A stretch of DNA of 64,000 nt from Sinimarinibacterium arenosum. Its GTDB lineage: Bacteria; Pseudomonadota; Gammaproteobacteria; Nevskiales; Nevskiaceae. A program made the position numbers and the translations under genes. The notes under the pieces were generated by a model, which saw only the letters and a program-made list of their open reading frames with translations, was not told the DNA's origin and ran no database searches. Shown in pieces: positions 9,027 through 17,563 of the stretch. The stretch's first letter is position 1, and the number at the start of each line of letters is the position of its first letter. The DNA lies in the NCBI RefSeq assembly GCF_005047655.1, contig NZ_SUKF01000007.1:62001-126000 (forward strand), in the 5' to 3' direction.

Positions 9027-9830
9027 TCAGCGCTGCAGTTGCTCCCGCAGAAACGCCAGCGTGCGATCCAGTGCGGCGCGGGTCGGTTCGCCTGCGGCGT
9101 CGATCAAATGTGTGGTCAGCACGCTGTGCGCCGGCGGTAGCGCGTCCGGATTGGCGCAGGACGATGGCAGCTCGATCGCCTCGAAGGCGTCGCCAAATTC
9201 AGCGCGAAGGCGTGCGAAGCGCTGCGGCGGGCACATCGGATCTTCGTTGAAGCGCAGGCCGAGAATGCGCGCGCCGTGGTGGTCGATCTTGTCATGCGCG
9301 GCCTTCAGCTCGGCGGGCGACGCATGCAAACCGCTGCGCCGCGCCGGCGTAATCGCGACCGGCAGCGACGGCTGCGACAGTACCGGTGCGATCACCGGCG
9401 CATCCAGCATCATCGCCAGCGCAAAATTTCCGGTTAGGCACATGCCGATCGCACCGACGCCGGGGCCGCCGCATTCGGTGTGGGCATGACGCGCCAGCGC
9501 GCGCAGCCAGTCAACGATCGGACTCGATTGGTTCGAGGCCAGCACGCGGAACTCTCGGCTGATACAGGCACGGGCCATCGAGCGTGCCGCAGTCACGGGC
9601 GTCAGCGGCTGCATTGGGGTGCCAATCAGCTGCGGCAGGTAGACCGAGAACCCGGCGTCGGCGACACGCGTAGCAAAGCGTGCGACCTGCGGCGTGATTC
9701 CGGGGACTTCGGTCATCACGACCACCGCGGGACCGCTGCCGCGGCGATACACCGTCCGTGCGGGGGCGCCCACCGGTGCGAGTTCGGCGCGTTCGAATCC
9801 GGGAATCTCCTGCGCGGTGATTGTCTGCAT
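9027..9830 (-). CDS. Dienelactone hydrolase family protein
   Basis: A 267-residue alpha/beta-hydrolase of the dienelactone hydrolase type. The nucleophile motif is GMCLTGN, with Cys as nucleophile as in DLH rather than Ser. An early VVVMTEVPGI segment supplies the conserved Glu of that family, and a late PPAHSVLT supplies the His. The ATG at 9830 is chosen because upstream residues in the longer frame look non-coding and carry no homology. The gene is monocistronic and divergent from the GGDEF gene at 9924. The family opens cyclic lactones in aromatic degradation, but many members have other ester substrates, so I make no pathway claim. Confidence 0.75.
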   Translation of the reverse strand: MQTITAQEIPGFERAELAPVGAPARTVYRRGSGPAVVVMTEVPGITPQVARFATRVADAGFSVYLPQLIGTPMQPLTPVTAARSMARACISREFRVLASNQSSPIVDWLRALARHAHTECGGPGVGAIGMCLTGNFALAMMLDAPVIAPVLSQPSLPVAITPARRSGLHASPAELKAAHDKIDHHGARILGLRFNEDPMCPPQRFARLRAEFGDAFEAIELPSSCANPDALPPAHSVLTTHLIDAAGEPTRAALDRTLAFLREQLQR

Positions 9831-9923
9831 GGTGCTCGGGCCTGTTCGATTCGCGGCGATTGTAGGCGGGTCTGGTGCAGGACTTGCAGCGCGGCCTGAC
9901 CAGAACGGAAAAATCGGAATCCC

Positions 9924-10910
9924 ATGAGTCAGCTCGATGTGCCACGCGTGCTCGAGTCGGTTGCCAACGTGGCCGAGCATCGAGATGCAAAGACCTTGCG
10001 CGTCAGCCTGTTACAGACGCTCAAGGAGCTGTTGCCGGTCCGTGCCGCGGGCTTCATCGCCTTTGGCACGTCCGCGCACGTGGACGTCGATCCTCTAGAG
10101 AATGACGAATTGCCGGCGTTCGCCGCCGAGATCCCTGCCGACTTGTTGGCGCGCGTCGCGCTGGGCAGCGATGTCCAGATTCCGAAGGCGGGCGGTGGCG
10201 GCTGCATTCATCTGATGCCGGTCGGCGCCAATGAGGCGCTGGCTGTTCATATTGCCGAATGCACACCCGATCAGCTGCGCACCATCGACGCGCTGGCACG
10301 CCTGTACCGGAATTTCACCGCGATGATCCGGGACTCCGAGCAGGATCGGCTGACCGGGCTGCAGAACCGCCGCAGTTTCGATAGCTACCTGGCGCGGGTG
10401 ACCGAAGCAGCGCTGGTCGCACCGGAGCCAGTGGCACGCGATGCGGCACGCACGCGCAGCGGCCCTGTCAGCGGATGGCTGGCCCTGTTCGACCTCGACC
10501 ACTTCAAACGCATCAATGATCGCTTCGGCCATCTGTACGGGGACGAAGTCTTGCTGCTGGTCGCACAGATGGTCAGCAAGCTGTTCCGCGGCGAAGACCG
10601 ATGTTTCCGCTATGGCGGTGAGGAGTTTGCGGTGATCCTGACGCGAAGCGATCATGACGGTGTGATGATTGCGATGGAGCGGCTGCGTCAGGCGATCTCA
10701 ACCCATGTATTCCCGCAGGTGGGTCAGGTTACGGTCAGCGTCGGCTGTGCGCCCATCGAACCTGGCATCAGCATGGTCGAGGTCATCGAGCGTGCCGATC
10801 GGGCGCTGTACCAGGCCAAGAATGCCGGTCGCAATCGCGTGGTGTTCTACGAGTCGGGACGTGACGGGCGCCGCAACGATCGCCTTGATGGCAACGTCGA
10901 ACTGTTCTGA
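9924..10910 (+). CDS. Diguanylate cyclase with N-terminal GAF-like sensor region
   Basis: A 328-residue soluble protein with no membrane segment. Residues 1-130 resemble a small GAF-type sensor (LRVSLLQTLKELLPVRAAG at its start). Residues about 135-315 are a GGDEF domain beginning DRLTGLQNRRSF, with a YGGEEF active site and an RGED sequence five residues earlier that fits the RxxD inhibitory site. The GGDEF domain has a short insertion near residues 160-180 (Ala/Arg-rich). It should synthesise c-di-GMP in response to an unknown cytosolic ligand. It stands alone and divergent from the dienelactone hydrolase gene. Confidence 0.8.
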   Translation: MSQLDVPRVLESVANVAEHRDAKTLRVSLLQTLKELLPVRAAGFIAFGTSAHVDVDPLENDELPAFAAEIPADLLARVALGSDVQIPKAGGGGCIHLMPVGANEALAVHIAECTPDQLRTIDALARLYRNFTAMIRDSEQDRLTGLQNRRSFDSYLARVTEAALVAPEPVARDAARTRSGPVSGWLALFDLDHFKRINDRFGHLYGDEVLLLVAQMVSKLFRGEDRCFRYGGEEFAVILTRSDHDGVMIAMERLRQAISTHVFPQVGQVTVSVGCAPIEPGISMVEVIERADRALYQAKNAGRNRVVFYESGRDGRRNDRLDGNVELF

Positions 10911-11155
10911 GCCCGGCTCTGATGTGAAAGCAGCGAAACGCTGCCCATCGACAGGGTCGCGTCGGCCGATGCGTTGACAGAACAGCGGCGCAAAAGCCTT
11001 GATCTGCACTTCGGCATCAATTGACGGCGTGTCCCCGGCCGGCGCTCGTCTTTTCGGAACGTGAGCGCAACAATCGGAGTTTTCGCCGCCACCGCACGAC
11101 ACACACTACGCGCATCGAGTCCTCAATTGGGACCTAAACTGTGAGTGTGAGTGCC
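10911..11155. other. Intergenic region upstream of ada
   Basis: No coding sequence is supported here. The stretch holds the end of the GGDEF transcript and the ada promoter. A short GTCC...GGAC inverted repeat around AATT lies just before the start region, but I cannot call it an Ada box from sequence alone. Confidence 0.4.
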
Positions 11156-12235
11156 ATGAACGAACAGGCTCGCTGGCAGGCCGTGCTGGAGCGCGACGCG
11201 CAGCAGGATGGCCGCTTCTACTATGGCGTCGTGACCACCGGCGTGTACTGCCGGCCGTCCTGCGCCTCGCGTCGGCCGCTACGCCGGAATGTGCGCTTCT
11301 TCGACACGCCGGCCGCTGCGCAGGCCGACGGCATGCGGCCATGCAAGCGCTGCAAGCCGTTGCAGCAGCGTGCCGACAGTCGCACGGTCGAGCGCATCGA
11401 AGCCCTGTGTCGTCATCTGGAACAGCATCTCGACGACGCGCCGAATCTCGATGCGTTGGCCGTGCGTGTGCACCTGAGTCCGTTTCATTTGCAGCGCCAG
11501 TTCAAGGCCGTGCTTGGTCTGAGTCCCAAACAGTACGTCGATGCGCTGCGGCTGCGCGCGTTGCGTCAGGGCCTGCGCGACGGTGCGCCGGTGACGCGGG
11601 CGATCCAGGACGCCGGCTATGGCTCGAGCAGCCGGGTCTACGAAAAGCTCGCCACGCATCTGGGCATGACGCCGAAGCAGTACCGCAGCGGCGGACGCGA
11701 TGTGGCGATCTCCTATGCCAGTGGTGACACGTCGCTGGGTCAGGTGATGATCGGCGCGACCGATCGCGGTCTGTGCTTCGTGCAGTTCGCCGACAACGAG
11801 CTAGAGCTGATCGATCGCCTGCGGTCCGAATATCCCGGTGCCGAACTTGCGCCGATGGACGCGCAGCACGCACCACAGTTTGATGACTGGATGCAGGCGC
11901 TGCGCCGGCACCTGGAGACCGGCGCGCCAGCATCGGTGTTGCCGCTGGACCTGCGCGGCACCGCGTTCCAGATGAAGGTCTGGAATTACCTGTGCCGCAT
12001 CCCCAGCGGCGAGGTGCGTGCCTACGCGGAAGTGGCCGAAGCCATTGGTCATCCCCGCGCCGTGCGTGCAGTCGCCAGCGCCTGCGCCGCCAATCGCGTC
12101 GCGCTGCTGGTGCCATGTCATCGCGTGATCCGCGGGGATGGCGGCCTCGGTGGTTACAAGTGGGGCATCGAACGCAAACGCGCGCTGCTGGATCAGGAGC
12201 GCGCGCAGCGGTCCGGCCGATCCGCAAAGCCGTGA
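11156..12235 (+). CDS. ada: Ada: bifunctional methyl-sensing AraC-type activator and O6-methylguanine-DNA methyltransferase
   Basis: A 359-residue protein with all three Ada parts. Residues about 1-75 are the Cys/Zn methylphosphotriester domain (GVYCRPSCASRRP and MRPCKRCKP give the four cysteines). Residues about 80-175 are an AraC-type helix-turn-helix region. Residues about 185-350 are a methyltransferase domain with the acceptor motif LLVPCHRVIRG. It repairs O6-methylguanine and, once its N-terminal Cys is methylated, activates its regulon. The stop overlaps the GTG start of alkA, so the two form an alkylation-repair operon. A GTG at 11141 is an alternative start. Confidence 0.92.
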   Translation: MNEQARWQAVLERDAQQDGRFYYGVVTTGVYCRPSCASRRPLRRNVRFFDTPAAAQADGMRPCKRCKPLQQRADSRTVERIEALCRHLEQHLDDAPNLDALAVRVHLSPFHLQRQFKAVLGLSPKQYVDALRLRALRQGLRDGAPVTRAIQDAGYGSSSRVYEKLATHLGMTPKQYRSGGRDVAISYASGDTSLGQVMIGATDRGLCFVQFADNELELIDRLRSEYPGAELAPMDAQHAPQFDDWMQALRRHLETGAPASVLPLDLRGTAFQMKVWNYLCRIPSGEVRAYAEVAEAIGHPRAVRAVASACAANRVALLVPCHRVIRGDGGLGGYKWGIERKRALLDQERAQRSGRSAKP

Positions 12236-13029
12236 GCGTGACCGTCGACCTGCCGGTCTGTGGCGACCTGCCGTGGGCGCGCCTGCTGGGCTACCTGCAG
12301 CCGCGCCTGATCCCCGGGGTCGAACGCGTGGACGACATCAGCTATCAGCGCGCGTGCAATGGAGGGCAGGTTCGTGTGACGGCGGACTCGGCAAGCTCCG
12401 CACGCAGCCTGCGGATCGAAGCACCATCCACCGCGGCGGCGGATGAGGCCGTGCCGCGCGTGGCGCACCTGTTTGCGGTGCATGAGGACCTCAGCGCCGC
12501 ACGCAGGCATCTCCGGCGATGCCCGGACCTGGCCCCGCGCATCGCCGGCTTTCCCGGCTTGCGGCCACTCGGCAGCTGGGACGCCTTCGAACTGTGCGTG
12601 CGGACCGTGATCGGCCAGCAGGTCACCGTCGCGGCTGCCGGCACCCTGACCGCGCGAGTGGTCGAACGCTGCAGCGGGGAACTGTCACCCGCACGCCTGC
12701 TCTCTGCGGACCTGAATCAGCTCGGCATGCCGGGCAAGCGCGTCGACACCCTGCGGCAACTCGCGTCCGCCGTCGTGGAAGGGCGGCTGCATCTGGCGGC
12801 GGCGGACTGGTCCGTAATCGACGCGCAGCTGCAGGCGCTGCCGGGCTTCGGCCCGTGGACCCGCCACTATCTGGCGATCCGTCTCGGCCGCGAACCGGAT
12901 GCGTTTCCGCACAGCGACATCGGCCTGATCCGTGCGGCGGGCTGTGCGTCGCCCAAGGCCCTGCTGCAGCGTGCGGAGGCGTGGCGCCCGTATCGCGCGC
13001 TGGCGGCGATCTATCTGTGGGCCGCGTGA
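12232..13029 (+). CDS. alkA: DNA-3-methyladenine glycosylase II (AlkA-type)
   Basis: A 265-residue HhH-GPD DNA glycosylase. An N-terminal AlkA-like beta domain (about residues 1-80) is followed by the helical domain with SWDAFELCVRTVIGQQV. The hairpin LPGFGPWTRHYLAIR precedes FPHSDIGL, whose Asp matches the catalytic position of AlkA. The GTG start overlaps the ada stop as GTGA, giving tight coupling. It excises 3-methyladenine and other alkylated bases. In E. coli alkA is under Ada control, and the operon arrangement here implies the same. Confidence 0.9.
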   Translation: MSVTVDLPVCGDLPWARLLGYLQPRLIPGVERVDDISYQRACNGGQVRVTADSASSARSLRIEAPSTAAADEAVPRVAHLFAVHEDLSAARRHLRRCPDLAPRIAGFPGLRPLGSWDAFELCVRTVIGQQVTVAAAGTLTARVVERCSGELSPARLLSADLNQLGMPGKRVDTLRQLASAVVEGRLHLAAADWSVIDAQLQALPGFGPWTRHYLAIRLGREPDAFPHSDIGLIRAAGCASPKALLQRAEAWRPYRALAAIYLWAA

Positions 13030-13059
13030 GGTTTCGGCGAAATACCGCGCCCGACAGAA

Positions 13060-13479
13060 CTACTGCGGCCGCGAGAGCTCGCCGTCGACGATATCCGTAT
13101 TCTGAGAGTCGATGATCTGCCATCCGGAGGGCGTCTGCGCCAGCACGTTCAGCATCAGGCCGGTGCGTGCCGGCAGGGCGTCGCCCTGCGGCGAAACATG
13201 ACCTTCCAGCGTCCAGTGCGCGCGGGTGATGGCGAGGGTGTCGGCGGGAAAGCGGATGTCGATGGACTGGAACGTCAGGCGGCTGTGCTTGAACATTGTC
13301 GCGTGGATGAACGCATGGGCTTCGCGTATCGCCTCTCGCCCCTTCCACCACAGTCCGACGACATTGACGAATTCGGCGTCCGGCGCGAACAGGTCGCCAA
13401 AGGCCGTCATGTCATGAACATTCCAGCAGGCCGCAAAGGCTTCCACCACTGCTGAAACTTCCTGGGTTCGATTGGCCAT
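13060..13479 (-). CDS. SgcJ/EcaC-type SnoaL-like protein
   Basis: A 139-residue single-domain protein of the NTF2/SnoaL-like fold. It opens with a helix ending AFAACWNVHDM, then DLFAPDAEFVNVVGLWWKGREAI. This phrase is typical of SgcJ/EcaC-family proteins. There is no signal peptide. The start is preceded by GGAGATCACCC, giving a good ribosome site. It is convergent with alkA and divergent from the small secreted protein at 13843. The function of the family is poorly known, and no substrate can be given. Confidence 0.7.
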   Translation of the reverse strand: MANRTQEVSAVVEAFAACWNVHDMTAFGDLFAPDAEFVNVVGLWWKGREAIREAHAFIHATMFKHSRLTFQSIDIRFPADTLAITRAHWTLEGHVSPQGDALPARTGLMLNVLAQTPSGWQIIDSQNTDIVDGELSRPQ

Positions 13480-13842
13480 CGGGTGATCTCCTCACATCGT
13501 GCGTCGGCGCAGGGGTGCAGGCCGCGATGGATATCGGGCTCATGCGCCGTCGCAGGGAAACGGATCATACGGCTGCGACCGGCCACGGGATACCTGTTTC
13601 GAGTATCGGACCGGCCCTGCGCATCAACCCAACCACACTGCATGATGCACCGAACCGTAAGGGTGTCGCCGTCGAACGCGGAATGCGTCACACGGCCAGC
13701 GTTCTACGTCGAGTCCCGCAACATTGCGGTGTCCGCACCGTGCATCGCGGCAAGTGTTGACCCTCGGCGCGACTTTCTCGACATGCCGGGCAATCCTGAA
13801 GGCGGTAAAGTCAGCGCACGCAAAAGATCGGGAGGGAACGAC
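13480..13842. other. Intergenic region between divergent genes, no gene seen
   Basis: About 360 bases separate the SgcJ-like gene from the small secreted protein. Open frames here lack ribosome sites and show no recognisable protein features. The region should carry two divergent promoters. A GGAGGG ribosome site for the rightward gene lies at 13831-13836. Confidence 0.5.
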
Positions 13843-14193
13843 ATGCGTATGACGCTGCTGTTGGTGATGGTCGCGAGTCTGTGGGCCGGAATGGCCCAGG
13901 CGGCGACACAGGAAGAGGTGCGCGCCGCCATCGAGAAAGCCACGCAACCCCGTGCGGTGGCCTCACTCGAATCCCGCTGCGAATCCGATGGCCGCACGCA
14001 GCCGGCGGTCAATTCCAGCGAACCCTGGCGCTGGCTGGCCGAAACGCTGGCCTTCATCGCGGCACTGGTTGCGCTGGACGTGCATGGCGACCAGTACGAA
14101 CGTTGCGAACTCAGTGACCTCGGGGTCGAGCACAACTACGTGATCCGCGACGACCGCAGCGTCCAGGACCCGGCGCCGCGTCCATTCCCCTGA
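13843..14193 (+). CDS. Small secreted protein of unknown function
   Basis: A 116-residue protein with a clear Sec signal peptide (MRMTLLLVMVASLWAGMAQA). The mature part is mostly helical and holds two cysteines (SRCESDG and ERCELSD), which could form a disulfide. A GGAGGG ribosome site seven bases before the ATG fixes the start; a longer frame upstream is not supported. It lies about 80 bases before a cytochrome c gene and may share its transcript. I do not recognise the family. Confidence 0.55.
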   Translation: MRMTLLLVMVASLWAGMAQAATQEEVRAAIEKATQPRAVASLESRCESDGRTQPAVNSSEPWRWLAETLAFIAALVALDVHGDQYERCELSDLGVEHNYVIRDDRSVQDPAPRPFP

Positions 14194-14272
14194 TCCATCG
14201 CGCTGGCGCGATGCTTGCTCCGGACTTCGCCGCATCCGGCATCTGGCCGGAAACGCACCATCGGAGTTCAGC

Positions 14273-14740
14273 GTGGGATCGATCAGAAACGTCTGCGGCA
14301 GCGGTTTGATACTGATGCTGGCGATGACGCAGCTTCCGGCACTTGCCGACGATGCCGGCGCCGCGCTCTATGCCAAGCGTTGCGCACTGTGCCATCAACC
14401 CCACGGCGAAGGGCTCGCCGGTCGTTATCCCCCTTTGACCGGGTTGCAGGACTGGGTCGCGTCCGCTGAAGGGCGGGCGTATCTGTCACAGGTCGTTGTG
14501 AACGGCCTCAAGGGGCCGATCATGGTGGAGGGTCAACCCTACAATGCGCTGATGTGGACGTTCAAGAAGCGCCTGACGGATCCCGAGCTGGTCGCCGTGT
14601 TGCGCTATGTGGCGGAATCCCTGAATGCACCGTCGTCGACGTATCAGCCGTTCGACACGGCGACGATCACCGCAGCGCGCTCCGCTTCGGGGCGTGACGC
14701 CGACATGCTGGCGGTGCGGGCTCAGCTGCCGCCACGATGA
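14273..14740 (+). CDS. Periplasmic class I cytochrome c
   Basis: A 155-residue protein with a signal peptide (first 25 residues) and one c-type haem site, CALCHQPHGEG, near residue 38. PPLTG and an ALMWTFKKRLTDPEL segment before AVLRYV are typical of class I mono-haem cytochromes, where a Met in the MW position may serve as axial ligand. It starts at a GTG with GGAG six bases upstream. The tail of about 35 residues after the haem domain is poorly conserved and flexible-looking. It probably shuttles electrons to a periplasmic enzyme not identified here. Confidence 0.75.
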   Translation: MGSIRNVCGSGLILMLAMTQLPALADDAGAALYAKRCALCHQPHGEGLAGRYPPLTGLQDWVASAEGRAYLSQVVVNGLKGPIMVEGQPYNALMWTFKKRLTDPELVAVLRYVAESLNAPSSTYQPFDTATITAARSASGRDADMLAVRAQLPPR

Positions 14741-14822
14741 CGGTACAGGCGGTGTTCAATCCGAAGTTGGAGCGATCGATCTGTTTCACCACATCAGATA
14801 ACGAACGCCCCTGCCGATTCGC

Positions 14823-15527
14823 CTACATTTTCTGAAGCAGCATTTTGGTGATCTCCGCCGCAGCCGCCTTGAAGCCGATCCGGAATTGTTCCGGAGATTC
14901 GAAGTAAGCGGCGTATTTCGCTGCGGGGACCGCGTCGTTGAAGTGCGTCACGAAATCGTACTTCTCCCAGATGACATTGCCACTGGGGTCGATCAAACGG
15001 GCGCGAAAGCCGAGCCAGGCTTTGTACTCGGAGGAGAACCCCCCGTTTTGGGCCAGACCATATAAAGGCACTTCGAGCTCGAAATGATTTTCCGCCGACT
15101 CCTTGATTTTGTTTGCGAACCTGGAATCGTGTTGCAGGCCTTCCACGAAAGCTTGGCGGACGATTTCTCCGACGTCGATATGCTGCTCTGCAAGATAGGT
15201 CTTTATCTGATCGGGTGACGAGGTCGCACCCTGTGCGATCAGCGCCCCCAATATGCCGCCAAGTGCAGCTCCAAGCGATTGTTCGGGGCCGTGATAGGAG
15301 ACTTCTGGCGATAACTCGACGGAATGGCTCACGCTGACGGACGTCAGCTGGTGAATGGTTTCAGGTTTCACTGACGTGCCGGCGCATCCTGTCACCGCCA
15401 ACATGAGTGCCAGCAGGCAGATACTGATGAGGCCCTTCTTCTTGTCGTTCGCGGCAAGGTGACTGCGGTGCTGGTGGACATCGTCGCTGGTGCTCGGGCA
15501 CAACGGCGTGATCTTCTGCGGATTCAT
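14823..15527 (-). CDS. Lipoprotein of unknown function with glycine-rich hydrophobic segment
   Basis: A 234-residue predicted outer-membrane lipoprotein. The lipobox AVTGCAG follows a KKKGLISICLLALM helix. The N-terminal region before it is unusually long (about 28 residues) but is supported by a GGGAGG site ten bases before the ATG and by the lack of any later start. After the lipobox there is a glycine-zipper-like GAALGGILGALIAQG segment, then a soluble beta-rich part. The base composition is visibly less GC-rich than its neighbours, which hints at separate ancestry. No function can be given. Confidence 0.6.
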   Translation of the reverse strand: MNPQKITPLCPSTSDDVHQHRSHLAANDKKKGLISICLLALMLAVTGCAGTSVKPETIHQLTSVSVSHSVELSPEVSYHGPEQSLGAALGGILGALIAQGATSSPDQIKTYLAEQHIDVGEIVRQAFVEGLQHDSRFANKIKESAENHFELEVPLYGLAQNGGFSSEYKAWLGFRARLIDPSGNVIWEKYDFVTHFNDAVPAAKYAAYFESPEQFRIGFKAAAAEITKMLLQKM

Positions 15528-15683
15528 CGTTGGAGTTCCTCCCTGATAAACGGCGTGTTGGATCCGATCTCTAAATTTCTACATCACTGTGTCCGATCTC
15601 AGAGTGAATGCGGTGTCGACTGGTGTTTGCACTATTTCTTGTCGGGGTTCATGGGCCTCAGAGATGGCATCTCCCCGCGAGAT

Positions 15684-16526
15684 TCACATTCGTGCTTCGA
15701 GCACGCTGACGCGGTCTGCGCCTGAAGTTTTGGAGATCGCCTGTGTCGCAGGAATGTCCCGCGTGCGGTGAACCTGCGCTTTCTTGAAGCCGTCGTGCGT
15801 CATGCGTTCACGTGCGTCCTTGGGGGTGTCGAAGTGAACGTGCATGCGGCCACGGACGAAGACCTGCAGGATCGCGCCGAAGGCGAGCATCGCGGCGCTG
15901 CGCTGTTCGGGGGCGAAGTACACGTCGGCCAGGTACACGCCGTGCGGAAACTGCTTCAGGGTGTGCGCGATGCGCTGCCACACGCTGTTGGCTTGCGCGG
16001 GCGCCAGATAGTTCATCAGCCCTTCGGTGATGATGGCCGTTCCCTGTTTGGGATCGAGCGTTGCGGCGATCGCGGCCAGTGATGTCGGGCCTTCATTTGC
16101 CAGCGCGTCGAGCACGCGCACCTGATGCCGTGGCCCGAGCAGCCTGGCGTTCTCGAGCAGCGTGCGCTTGGTCGCGGCCATCGCGGGCAGATCGGTTTCG
16201 ATGTAGGTGATGCGATCACCGTAGCGCTGACGCATGCGCCAGCCGCGCGCAGACAGCCCGGCGGCGATCTCGATCACCTGGGTCACTTCACCGGCGTCAA
16301 TCGCCCGCATCAGCACCGCGTCGATGCCCTTGTGCCGCGCGAGCATCATCGCGTCCAGCGAGATGCCGCTCAGCAGCCGGGTTGCGGCGATGAAGCCGCG
16401 GAACGCGCGGTCCAGGCGCTTGCCCTGCGGTGTGACCAGCGCCTTGTCGGACAGGCCATGGCGATACCACAGATAGCCGGTGGCGTAGGCGGTGGGGCTG
16501 ACGCGTTCGGAACGATTCGCCGACAT
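15684..16526 (-). CDS. Leucine carboxyl methyltransferase (LCM)-family SAM-dependent methyltransferase
   Basis: A 280-residue protein of the LCM/PPM1 methyltransferase family. It has an N-terminal SPTAYATGYLWYRHGLS segment, a SAM-binding QVIEIAAGLSARGWRM motif, an ETDLP acidic turn and an ITEGLMNYL motif typical of this family. The start at 16526 lies seven bases after the stop of the upstream SDR gene, so the two are co-transcribed. Bacterial members methylate carboxyl or hydroxyl groups of small molecules or polyketides. Pairing with a hydroxysteroid-type SDR makes a lipid or steroid substrate possible, but this is inference. Confidence 0.7.
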   Translation of the reverse strand: MSANRSERVSPTAYATGYLWYRHGLSDKALVTPQGKRLDRAFRGFIAATRLLSGISLDAMMLARHKGIDAVLMRAIDAGEVTQVIEIAAGLSARGWRMRQRYGDRITYIETDLPAMAATKRTLLENARLLGPRHQVRVLDALANEGPTSLAAIAATLDPKQGTAIITEGLMNYLAPAQANSVWQRIAHTLKQFPHGVYLADVYFAPEQRSAAMLAFGAILQVFVRGRMHVHFDTPKDARERMTHDGFKKAQVHRTRDIPATQAISKTSGADRVSVLEARM

Positions 16527-16533
16527 GGGCGGC

Positions 16534-17319
16534 TCAGTCCGGAACGCCGGGCGCGCCGGGGAAGCCGACGTAGTACTGCCCGGTGAGCATGCCGCCATCT
16601 ACAGCGATCTCGGCGCCGCACAGGTACGAGGCTTCGTCGCTGGCCAGGAACAGCGAGGTTCGCGCGACTTCGATCGGATCGGCGACGCGCTGCATCGGGA
16701 CCATGGCATAGCGCTTGTTCACCGCGTCCTTCTCCTCTCCGTAGGGGTTGCCCATGGCCGTGTCGACGCCGCCCGGATGCACCGAGTTCACGCGCACACC
16801 GCGGTGGCCGTATTCCATTGCCGCGACCTTGGTGAATCCGCGCACGGCCCATTTGCTCGCGCAGTATGCGCCAAGGCCGTTCGCGGCCTTCATGCCGTCG
16901 ACCGACGAGATGTTGACGATCGAGCCGCGACCGTTCTCCAGCATTTTCGCGCCGACCATGCGAGTGCCGAGGAAGGTCCCGATCAGGTTGATGCGGATCA
17001 CGCGCTCGAACTCGTCCTTGGCCGTGGTCTGGATGGTCTTGAACATCAGTACGCCGGCGTTGTTGACCAGCACATCGATCGCACCGAAGGCGCTCTGTGT
17101 GGCCTCGATCAGCTGGGTCCAGCTGTTTTCGTCGCTGACATCGTGGTGCATGAAGCGTGCAGACGCGCCCAGCGATGCGGCGAGCTGTTCGCCTTCGCTG
17201 TCGAGGATGTCGGCGATCATGACTTTCGCGCCTTCCTCGACGAACAGTTGAGCCGTGGCAGCACCCATGCCGCGGGCGCCGCCGGTGACGATTGCCACCT
17301 TGTTCTGCAATCGGGCCAT
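16534..17319 (-). CDS. Short-chain dehydrogenase, 3-alpha/20-beta-hydroxysteroid dehydrogenase-like
   Basis: A 261-residue classical SDR. Visible motifs are TGGARGMGAA (NAD-binding), LVNNAGVL, a catalytic Ser in VNISSVDG, YCASKWAV (Tyr/Lys) and HPGGVDT. An Asp at the end of the second strand (MIADILD) indicates NAD(H) preference. The overall wording, including AAMEYGHRGVRVNSVHPG, resembles actinobacterial 3-alpha(or 20-beta)-hydroxysteroid dehydrogenases. It is divergent from the TonB-dependent receptor and leads the methyltransferase operon. Steroid or another alcohol is the likely substrate. Confidence 0.75.
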   Translation of the reverse strand: MARLQNKVAIVTGGARGMGAATAQLFVEEGAKVMIADILDSEGEQLAASLGASARFMHHDVSDENSWTQLIEATQSAFGAIDVLVNNAGVLMFKTIQTTAKDEFERVIRINLIGTFLGTRMVGAKMLENGRGSIVNISSVDGMKAANGLGAYCASKWAVRGFTKVAAMEYGHRGVRVNSVHPGGVDTAMGNPYGEEKDAVNKRYAMVPMQRVADPIEVARTSLFLASDEASYLCGAEIAVDGGMLTGQYYVGFPGAPGVPD

Positions 17320-17427
17320 GCTTCGCTCCTCCGTTTATGGGGCCTGCGTGCAGGCCCAGATCCAGGCAGGAATGCATGCTGGCATGCGCGCAGTTGCGCC
17401 GGCCTCGTCCGAACGAGCGAACGCGGC

Positions 17428-17446
17428 TCCAATTCACCCTATTGGA
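17428..17446. promoter_or_regulatory. Candidate operator between the SDR and TonB receptor genes
   Basis: TCCAAT and ATTGGA form a perfect 6-base inverted repeat with a 7-base spacer in the 244-base divergent region. Its placement suits a dimeric repressor controlling both genes. No regulator is identified and chance occurrence is possible. Confidence 0.35.
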
Positions 17447-17563
17447 CGACGCGCCATCGGGCAGCTGCGTCGTATCAATGGGGATAGCTGACGGCATGAG
17501 ACACGTTCATGGACCGTCGGGTCATAAGAATCGAAGTTGTTCATCGTCCACGAGGAGAACGTG

